A DNA stretch of 12,052 bases from Chthonomonas sp. UBA2391. Its GTDB lineage: Bacteria; Armatimonadota; Fimbriimonadia; Fimbriimonadales; Fimbriimonadaceae. This document shows positions 6,422 to 12,052 of this stretch, piece by piece (position 1 is the first letter of the stretch; every line of letters starts with the position of its first letter). The stretch covers positions 50,864-62,915 of the forward strand of contig DDSL01000128.1 of the NCBI GenBank assembly GCA_002343825.1, given 5' to 3'. The notes under the pieces were generated by a model that did not search any database, was not told where the DNA came from, and saw only the letters and a program-made list of their open reading frames with translations. A program made the position numbers and the translations under genes.

Positions 6422-8053
6422 TTAGTTTTCGCCTTCGGTCTCGGAGTCGTCGTCTGGGCGAAGAAGGCCCTTGAGCATTCCGAGTCGCTCGCCGATCGTC
6501 GCGCCGCCGCTTGGGGCTCGCGTTGTGGCTTGCGGTTCGAAGTCGTCATATCCGCCTCGATCTCGACCACCACCGCGCTTCTTGCCGCCTCGGCCTCCGC
6601 CGCCGCCTCGATTGCGATCTCGGTCGCTCTCGTAGGTCATCGGGCCTGGATCGTATCCAGCCGGAGGATCAATCGCGGAGCCGGCACTGCGCATACTGAG
6701 GACCATTCGTCGCTCGTCGGGGCGCAGGTCGATGACGGCCACTTCGATCTCTTGGTTGTCGGTCAGCACGTCGCCGGGCTTGGCGATGCGCTTGTTGCTA
6801 ATTTCGCTAACCGGCAGGAACGCCTCCGCTCCTTCGGGAAGCTTGACGAAGACACCGTTGGTGACCAAGCGTCCGACCGAGCAAGTGATCTTCTGGCCGA
6901 TCTTGTAATTTTCTCGGATGAGCTTCCAGGGATCGGGGAGGACTTGGCGAAGACCGAGGCTGATCTTGCCCGTTCCTTCGTCGAGTCGCAGGACCATGAC
7001 CTTGAGCTCTTGGCCTTCCTTCAGGACTTCCTTCGGGTGGTTAATCCGCATCCAGCTCATTTCGCTGATGTGGAGCAGACCATCGACTCCGCCGAGATCC
7101 ACAAAGGCACCGTAGTCGGTGAGTCGGCGAACGACGCCATCGAGGATGTCGCCCGCCTTGGCCTTGCCAAAGATCTCGCCCTTGACGCTTTCGCGCTTCT
7201 CTTCTTCTGCCAGTCGGTTCGAGAGCACAACCTTCTTGCGCTCGCGATCGACTTCAATAATCTTGAGTTCGATGACCTGGCCAACGTACTTCTCGATATT
7301 TCGGAGCTTGCCGTTGCCAACGTGAGTTGCGGGGACGAATCCTCGTACTCCCAGGTCGACTTCCAGACCACCTTTGACGCGGTTGATCACGGTCGCTTGG
7401 ATCGTCTCTCCGCTCTGGTGCTTATCCAGGATTCCGTACCAAACTTCTTCGAAGTCGGCCTTCTTCTTGGAAACGATCGGATAGTCTTCGCCCGAACCTG
7501 CGGGCTTGATCACGATGACGTTGATCTTGTCGCCGACCTGAACTTGACCTTCGGCGGTTTCCAGGCTTTCGGTCGAGAGCTCGCTTAGGGGAACGACGCC
7601 TTCGGACTTGGTGCCGAGGTCAACGAAGACTCGGTCTCGTTCGACCTGGATAACCGTCGCTTCGATCCGGTCTCCCTTGCTGAGCTTGCGGTAGCTCTCG
7701 CTGACCGATGCGCCACCATCGAGTTCGGCCATGGCGGCGGCAAAGAGATCTTCGTCGCTGGCTGCCGGGGCGGCCGGCTTCGCCGGGGCCGCGGGTGCGA
7801 CTGCAGCGACGGGTTCGACGACTGTCTCCGCTACCGGGGCAGGGGCGTCGGGTTGGGGTTCAGGAGCAACCGCAACCTCGGGTTCCGGAGCGGGCGTGGC
7901 CTCTGCCGAGGAGGTTTCCTCGACCGGGGCAGAAATCGGGGCGTCGGCGACAGCCTCGGGGGCTACCGGAGCTTCGGGGGCCATCGTTGCGGTGGCTTCA
8001 GCCGGTGCCTCTTGGGTTGTCGTCGGGGACAGGTCGTCGGTCATCATGTTCAT
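6422..8053 (-). CDS. rpsA: Ribosomal protein S1-type protein with four S1 domains, 543 aa
   Basis: An RNA-binding protein of the bS1 class, which helps the 30S subunit load mRNA. Four S1/OB domains lie at about residues 126-197, 214-283, 299-368 and 385-454, with typical blocks such as DRVFVDLGTKSEGVVPLSEL and GAFVDLGGVDGLLHISEMSW (third). Two flanking regions are unusual: residues 10-98 are almost only Ala, Pro, Glu, Val and Thr, and residues 478-501 are a Gly/Arg/Lys tract with RGG-like units, followed by an acidic end. E. coli S1 has six domains; four-domain forms occur in other phyla. ATG 8053 is chosen because an upstream extension in the frame looks like noncoding sequence. The bases before it (CTTTTCCTTTCA) are pyrimidine-rich with no Shine-Dalgarno, a trait also known for E. 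coli rpsA, which is autoregulated. Transcribed divergently from lgt. A non-ribosomal S1-domain protein is a less likely alternative. Confidence 0.92.
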   Translation of the reverse strand: MNMMTDDLSPTTTQEAPAEATATMAPEAPVAPEAVADAPISAPVEETSSAEATPAPEPEVAVAPEPQPDAPAPVAETVVEPVAAVAPAAPAKPAAPAASDEDLFAAAMAELDGGASVSESYRKLSKGDRIEATVIQVERDRVFVDLGTKSEGVVPLSELSTESLETAEGQVQVGDKINVIVIKPAGSGEDYPIVSKKKADFEEVWYGILDKHQSGETIQATVINRVKGGLEVDLGVRGFVPATHVGNGKLRNIEKYVGQVIELKIIEVDRERKKVVLSNRLAEEEKRESVKGEIFGKAKAGDILDGVVRRLTDYGAFVDLGGVDGLLHISEMSWMRINHPKEVLKEGQELKVMVLRLDEGTGKISLGLRQVLPDPWKLIRENYKIGQKITCSVGRLVTNGVFVKLPEGAEAFLPVSEISNKRIAKPGDVLTDNQEIEVAVIDLRPDERRMVLSMRSAGSAIDPPAGYDPGPMTYESDRDRNRGGGGGRGGKKRGGGRDRGGYDDFEPQATTRAPSGGATIGERLGMLKGLLRPDDDSETEGEN

Positions 8054-8187
8054 TGAAAGGAAAAGAGTATCTTTGAAACTGTACCCGATCACCGGCGGTA
8101 GATTCCGCATTTTTGGCCGATTGGGTCACGGAACTCTCGGTCGTTTGCCGGGGTTACGTTCTCAGTGTTCCGACTTTCCTAGACATA

Positions 8188-8988
8188 ATGATTCCTGATC
8201 TCTTCCAAATTGGCTCTTTTCGTGTCGGGACTTATGGCGTACTGCTGGTCATCGCGATTGGCGTCGGGCTTTGGTGGGCGCAAAAAAGGGCCTTCCAGTT
8301 TGGTGCCGACCCCAATCAGTTGCTGAACATGGTCGGCTGGCTCGTCTTTCCGGGGATCCTAGGGGCGCGGATTCTGTTCGTCGCCCAAGAGTGGGACTAC
8401 TACTCCCGCAACGCCGACCAGCTCTGGTCATTGCGATTTGATGGCCTCACCAGCTTCGGTGGATTCCTGGGTGGGTTCATCGGATTCTGGATTTGGTCAA
8501 TCGTTAAAAGGCAGCCCATGTTGCCCTATGCCGAAGCGATGGCCGCGCCGCTTCTCGTCGCCAATGGCATTGGCCGGATCGGATGTTTTCTGAATGGGTG
8601 TTGCTTTGGCGTCGCCACTCAGAGTCCCTTCGGAGTCCACTTTCACGGAACTCCCGGCACTAACCTCCCGTCTCAGCTCCTCGAAACCGTTCTCTGTTTC
8701 TTCTTTGCGTGGGTCTTGGTGCGGATCGAGAAGACCGGGGGGCTCCGCCTAGGTCAGTCGGTTGGACTCGCGTTTGCGCTTCTGGGCCTCAGCCGCTTCA
8801 TTTACGAATTTACTCGCGCAGGAAGTGTGGAGGAAGTTCGTCGGCAACTGGCCAGTTCCACCCGAATCCCGGGGCTCCCCATCACGGAAGCCCACTTGGT
8901 CGCCCTCGCTCTGATCGTCGCCGGATTGACCTACGTGCTCGTGCGCAGGCGGGCTCCGCTTGCCACCGAACCCGCGGCAAAAAGTTAG
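8188..8988 (+). CDS. lgt: Phosphatidylglycerol--prolipoprotein diacylglyceryl transferase, 266 aa
   Basis: An inner-membrane enzyme that transfers diacylglycerol from phosphatidylglycerol to the lipobox cysteine of prolipoproteins, the first step of lipoprotein maturation. About seven hydrophobic segments are visible, the first at VGTYGVLLVIAIGVGLWWA (near residues 11-29). Family marks are TSFGGFLGG (88-96), GRIGCFLNGCCFG (129-141, with the essential-type Arg130), PSQLLET, and SRFIYEFTR (202-210) near the end. The E. coli FHGG histidine is absent (FGG here), a position known to vary between phyla. The frame is open back to 8113, but ATG 8188 gives the usual Lgt start (MIPDLFQIGSFRVGTYG) just before the first membrane segment. 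No Shine-Dalgarno is seen. Divergent from the S1 gene; the TolC-family gene starts 64 bp after its stop, so it may head a cell-envelope unit. Confidence 0.94.
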   Translation: MIPDLFQIGSFRVGTYGVLLVIAIGVGLWWAQKRAFQFGADPNQLLNMVGWLVFPGILGARILFVAQEWDYYSRNADQLWSLRFDGLTSFGGFLGGFIGFWIWSIVKRQPMLPYAEAMAAPLLVANGIGRIGCFLNGCCFGVATQSPFGVHFHGTPGTNLPSQLLETVLCFFFAWVLVRIEKTGGLRLGQSVGLAFALLGLSRFIYEFTRAGSVEEVRRQLASSTRIPGLPITEAHLVALALIVAGLTYVLVRRRAPLATEPAAKS

Positions 8989-9026
8989 CCCGACATTCAT
9001 TTGCAACAGGAACTATCGAAGGGGGA

Positions 9027-9038
9027 GGGTACGTACCC
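9027..9038. promoter_or_regulatory. 12-bp perfect palindrome GGGTACGTACCC upstream of the TolC gene
   Basis: Lies in the 64-bp gap between lgt and the TolC-family start, 15 bases before the ATG. Position would suit an operator for the export genes, but a palindrome of this length is expected a few times by chance in 12 kb, no known regulator is matched and no promoter elements are clear. Tentative. Confidence 0.25.
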
Positions 9039-9052
9039 GTATTTCGGTGGTG

Positions 9053-10381
9053 ATGATTTCTTGTCTTGCACGTTGCAAGCGCGGCCTACTGGCCTTAGCC
9101 GTCGGGGCATTGTGCGCGTTCAGTTTCGGCCAAGCTCCCGCGTCAACTAGCGCTCTCACGCTTGAGGATGCGCTCGGCCTTGCGATTGATCGCAATGGCA
9201 ATCTGAGGTCCGCTCTTGCCGATCTGAGGAGTTCTCAGAGCGCCCGCCGGTCGGCCTATGGGGCCTTCCTTCCTACCCTGACTCCGAGCTACTCGCTCTC
9301 TACCGGGCGAACCAACTTCCAGACGGGTGCCGGCATCGGGGGCGATGGTCGTCAAGAAAACGCGGACATCACCCTCTCTTGGCGGCTCCTTGATAGCGGG
9401 GACCGGTCCACCCGGTTCGCCGAATCCCGAGCTCAGGTCCAGGTCAGTGAAGCGCAGCTACAGAATCAACTCCGAACGATCCTCTTCGCCGTGCATCAGC
9501 GCTACTACGATGCCCTCCGCGCAGAGGAGATTCTCCGGGTTCGACAGGCTCAACAAGAGCGTGCGGCGAAGATCCTCGACCAGACCAAGACCCGGGTGGA
9601 GGTCGGCGATGACGCCCCGATCAACATCCTGCAGGCCAATGCCGATTTTCTGAACGCCCGCGTCGAGGTCCTCACCGCCAACAACCGGACTGCGACCACT
9701 CGGGCCGAGCTGAAGGCGGTCATCGGATGGGACGTCACCGAGGCGCTTCCTGAACTCGCCCGCCCCGGTGGACAGCCCGAGGCCGTTCCCCCGACCGAGT
9801 TGGAAGAAGCCTTCCGCGAGGCCACCGTCCGCCGCCCCGACGTCCGAAGTCAACTCGCCACGATCCAGAGCGCCAAAATCAACATCCGTCAGGCGCGGAT
9901 CGACGGTGCGGTGAACTTCTCGCTCGACGCCAACCTGAGGAAGAACTTCGCCGAAGACGTTTTCGACCGCAGCAACCTCCAGTTCACGGCCAGCATCCCG
10001 CTCTTTGACGGACGACGCTCCCAAGAGACGGTCAGGCAACGGGAACTCGTTCTCGAGTCTCGCGAAGCGGGACTTCAACAACTCCTTCGAGAAGTCCGAG
10101 CTGAGGTTGAATCTGCGTACGTTGAGTTTCGACAGAACCAAGAGCGTCTGATGGCCGCTCAAGCCGCCCTCGAAGCCGCCACCAAGAATTTCGAAGCGGC
10201 GAGTGAGTCTCAAACCCTCGGTGCCTCCGACCTCATCGACGTCGTGACGGCCCAGGTCAGCTTGGTAACCGCCGAGAGCAACCGGGTCGAGGCTTTCTAC
10301 GACTTCCTGATCTCCGAAGTCCGATGGAAGCTCGTGACCGGACAACCCCTGCCCGGTGAAGAGGAGTTCGCAAGCTTATGA
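9053..10381 (+). CDS. TolC-family outer membrane efflux protein, 442 aa
   Basis: An outer-membrane channel of the TolC/OEP family, the exit duct of tripartite exporters. A signal peptide covers about residues 1-25 (core LLALAVGALCAFSFG, cleavage near GQA). The mature protein begins LTLEDALGLAIDRN, the usual first helix, followed by the two homologous alpha/beta halves: first half with FLPTLTPSYSLSTGRTNF and DITLSWRLLDSGDRSTRFAES, second half with VNFSLDANLR and FTASIPLFDGRRSQETVRQRE. The repeated pattern of a strand ending in 'LLD/LFDGG..' then a long helix is typical. ALC in the signal is not a valid lipobox, so it is probably not a lipoprotein. ATG 9053 is chosen because it directly precedes the signal peptide; an earlier in-frame TTG at 8960 would lie inside lgt. 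Its stop overlaps the adaptor start (ATGA), indicating translational coupling in one operon. Confidence 0.93.
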   Translation: MISCLARCKRGLLALAVGALCAFSFGQAPASTSALTLEDALGLAIDRNGNLRSALADLRSSQSARRSAYGAFLPTLTPSYSLSTGRTNFQTGAGIGGDGRQENADITLSWRLLDSGDRSTRFAESRAQVQVSEAQLQNQLRTILFAVHQRYYDALRAEEILRVRQAQQERAAKILDQTKTRVEVGDDAPINILQANADFLNARVEVLTANNRTATTRAELKAVIGWDVTEALPELARPGGQPEAVPPTELEEAFREATVRRPDVRSQLATIQSAKINIRQARIDGAVNFSLDANLRKNFAEDVFDRSNLQFTASIPLFDGRRSQETVRQRELVLESREAGLQQLLREVRAEVESAYVEFRQNQERLMAAQAALEAATKNFEAASESQTLGASDLIDVVTAQVSLVTAESNRVEAFYDFLISEVRWKLVTGQPLPGEEEFASL

Positions 10382-12052
10382 AGAAAACACCCTGGATCAT
10401 CGGAACCATCGTCGTCCTCGCGGGCGGTTACCTCGCCTTTGGTCGCGGCAAAAGTGATGCGGCCGAGATCGAATATCGCTATGCCGCGGTGGAGGAAGGC
10501 GAACTCATCCAGAGCATCAGCGCCAATGGCGTGCTGGTCGCACTGACCAGCGTCGATGTAAAGAGTGAGGCCGGCGGACGCGTCCTGAGGTTGGCCGTGG
10601 AAGAAGGTGACGTGGTGAAAAAGGGCGATCTCATCGCCGAAATCGATCCCGATGACACCAAGACGGCCTATGATCAAGCGAACGCCGATTTGCAGGCCGC
10701 CCGGGCCCGAGTCTCGAGCTCGCAGGCCAACGCCGAGTTGCAGACCAGGACCTTTGCGACCGACGTCGAGAACGCCGAAGCCGCTCTGGCCAGCGCGCAG
10801 GCCCGACTGAAGCGAGCGGAGGCCGAAAGTCAGGTCCAGCCGAAGCTGACCGATGCGGAAATCGCCAGCGCAAAGGCGGCCCTCGAAGCTGCTCGGCTCA
10901 ACCTCAAAGAATTCTCGGAAGTCACCGAACCCCAGCGACGGAAGGATGTCGAGCAAGCCGTTTTGCGGGCTCAAGCGGACCTCGATACGGCCCAAGCCGA
11001 TCTCCGGCGACAACAGGACTTGCTGGCCAAGGGTTATGTGAGCCAAGCGGTGGTGGACCGTGCGACGGCCAGCCTTGCGTCGGCTCGATCTTCCTTCGAA
11101 ACCGCCAAGAAGCAAGCCGAGCTGCTCGACGGCCAACTCCAGACCCAGCGCCTCTCGCTGGAAAACCGGGTGAAAGATGCCCAGGCCAGCCTGCAGCGAT
11201 CCGAGGCCAACCGGGTCCAGATCACGGTCCGCCGACAGTCCTTGGACGAGGCGCGCCAAGCGGTGGAGCAGGCCAAGGTCGCTTTGCAGCGTGCCCGGGA
11301 TGGGCAGAAGAACATCACCGTCCGCCAAGCCGATGTCCGAGCCGCTCAGGCGAGCACCGTCCGATCTCAAGTAGCGGTGGAAAATGCCCGTGTGCAACTG
11401 GGCCAGACGACAGTCCGGGCCCCACGCGATGGAGTGGTGACCCTGAAGTATCTGGAAGAAGGCTCGGTCATCCCCCCCGGTTCGAGCGCCTTTTCGGAGG
11501 GGACTTCGCTGATCCAATTGAGCGACATCACCCGGATGTTCGTGGAGGTTTTCGTGGATGAAGCCGATGTCGCCCTGGTCAAGGAAGGTCAAGCCGTTCG
11601 AGTCCTGTTGGAGGCTTATCCGAACGAAAAACTTAGGGGGACGGTAACCCGTGTGAACCCGAGTGCCCGCACAGAAAACAACATCACCGCCGTCAAGGTG
11701 CGAGTCGAGATCCGAGGAAACGACAAAGTCCGTCTCATGCCAGGGATGACCGCGACCTGTGAGTTCCTCACCCTGGAAAAGCCCAAGGTTCTCGTTTTGC
11801 CCAGCCAAGCCCTCAAGCGCGAAGGTGGAAAGACCTTCGTCCGGGTGAAAGGCAAAGACCCCAAGAAGCCTGAGCAACGAGAGGTAAAGGTCGGCGCAAT
11901 GGGCAATGATGGCTTTGAACTTCTCAGCGGCCTCCAGAAGGGCGAAGAAGTGGTGATCGCCGAGATCAATCTTGCCCAGATGCGCGAGATCCAAGAGCGG
12001 ATGATGCAAGCCCAACAGGGTGGTGGACTCGCCGGTGGCCAAATGCGTGGAC
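10378..12052 (+). CDS. Membrane-fusion (HlyD/MacA-type) periplasmic adaptor with long coiled-coil hairpin; 3' end outside window
   Basis: Links an inner-membrane transporter to the TolC-type channel. The 558 residues present show a single N-terminal membrane anchor (WIIGTIVVLAGGYLAF, 6-21), the first half of the lipoyl-like domain (GGRVLRLAVEEGDVVKKGDL, about 66-85), a long Ala/Gln/Glu-rich helical hairpin (about 94-340), the second lipoyl half (TVRAPRDGVVTLKYLEEGSV), then beta-barrel and membrane-proximal parts (FVEVFVDEADVALVKEGQAV; VLVLPSQAL). The hairpin turn is marked by DLLAKGYVSQAVVD (214-227), as in AcrA and MacA relatives, giving two arms of about 115 residues, far longer than in AcrA or MacA and closer to HlyD. 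The tail is Met/Gln/Gly-rich and still open at the window end. Start ATG 10378 overlaps the TolC stop; GAGGAG at 10361-10366 precedes it by 11 bases. The transporter (ABC of MacB type or other) should follow outside the window. Confidence 0.93.
   Translation, partial: MKKTPWIIGTIVVLAGGYLAFGRGKSDAAEIEYRYAAVEEGELIQSISANGVLVALTSVDVKSEAGGRVLRLAVEEGDVVKKGDLIAEIDPDDTKTAYDQANADLQAARARVSSSQANAELQTRTFATDVENAEAALASAQARLKRAEAESQVQPKLTDAEIASAKAALEAARLNLKEFSEVTEPQRRKDVEQAVLRAQADLDTAQADLRRQQDLLAKGYVSQAVVDRATASLASARSSFETAKKQAELLDGQLQTQRLSLENRVKDAQASLQRSEANRVQITVRRQSLDEARQAVEQAKVALQRARDGQKNITVRQADVRAAQASTVRSQVAVENARVQLGQTTVRAPRDGVVTLKYLEEGSVIPPGSSAFSEGTSLIQLSDITRMFVEVFVDEADVALVKEGQAVRVLLEAYPNEKLRGTVTRVNPSARTENNITAVKVRVEIRGNDKVRLMPGMTATCEFLTLEKPKVLVLPSQALKREGGKTFVRVKGKDPKKPEQREVKVGAMGNDGFELLSGLQKGEEVVIAEINLAQMREIQERMMQAQQGGGLAGGQMRG

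Noticed and set aside
6410..7588. Open frame of 392 codons on the plus strand opposite the S1 gene
   Set aside because: It is the antisense of three S1 domains, starts inside the cutC/S1 terminator region, and its product shows no domain.
9458..10345. Minus-strand open frame of 295 codons opposite the TolC-family gene
   Set aside because: Antisense shadow; the plus strand has both TolC-family halves intact.
10297..12042. Open frame of 581 codons on the minus strand opposite the adaptor gene
   Set aside because: The plus strand encodes an unmistakable membrane-fusion protein over the same bases. The antisense frame is open because of GC-rich codon usage and has no recognisable motif.
1..12052. 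CRISPR arrays, tRNA genes, insertion sequences and phage or defence genes
   Set aside because: No regularly spaced repeats, cloverleaf, transposase or defence-type protein was found on either strand; every long gene fits a housekeeping, envelope or regulatory role.

Overview
The window reads as an ordinary chromosomal segment of a GC-rich, diderm (outer-membrane) bacterium. The diderm reading rests on a TolC-type outer-membrane channel followed by a membrane-fusion adaptor, a PEP-CTERM surface protein, and an Lgt prolipoprotein transferase. A proteasome-type (Mpa/ARC-like) AAA ATPase together with PEP-CTERM sorting would fit Armatimonadota (for example Fimbriimonadia) or a neighbouring deep phylum. 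That placement is an inference from gene content, not a proven identification. I see no mobile elements, CRISPR arrays, rRNA or tRNA genes, or signs of recent transfer.

Layout. (1) 1-800: the 3' end of an acetyl-CoA synthetase gene (+). It converges on a 65-codon basic unknown gene (-, 872-1069) that has the strongest ribosome-binding site in the window, followed by two hairpins, the second an intrinsic terminator. (2) 1265-3449: a Fur-family metalloregulator, then a proteasome-type AAA ATPase 67 bp downstream. (3) 3602-4522: a protein made almost wholly of TPR repeats, closed by a clear terminator. (4) 4635-5297: a secreted PEP-CTERM protein resembling choice-of-anchor E proteins, followed by a hairpin. 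(5) 5412-6358: a 74-codon unknown gene overlapping cutC by one base. (6) 6422-8053 (-): ribosomal protein S1 with four S1 domains, a long Ala/Pro/Glu N-terminal extension and a Gly/Arg tail; it shares a bidirectional-looking terminator with cutC. (7) 8188-12052 (+): lgt, a TolC-family protein, and a long-hairpin HlyD/MacA-type adaptor whose start codon overlaps the TolC stop (ATGA). The adaptor runs off the window end.

The last two genes very probably form an export operon, with an inner-membrane transporter expected just beyond the window. Several genes (the Fur homologue, AAA ATPase, TPR gene, 74-codon gene, S1, lgt) lack a convincing Shine-Dalgarno at the chosen start, while the 65-codon gene, PEP-CTERM gene, cutC and adaptor have one, so initiation modes appear mixed.

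No clearly new multi-gene system is visible. The best leads are the proteasome-type ATPase with no proteasome or Pup-like partner in sight and no canonical docking tail, the strongly translated 65-residue unknown protein, and the unusually long adaptor hairpin. No stretch longer than 300 bases lacks a gene.
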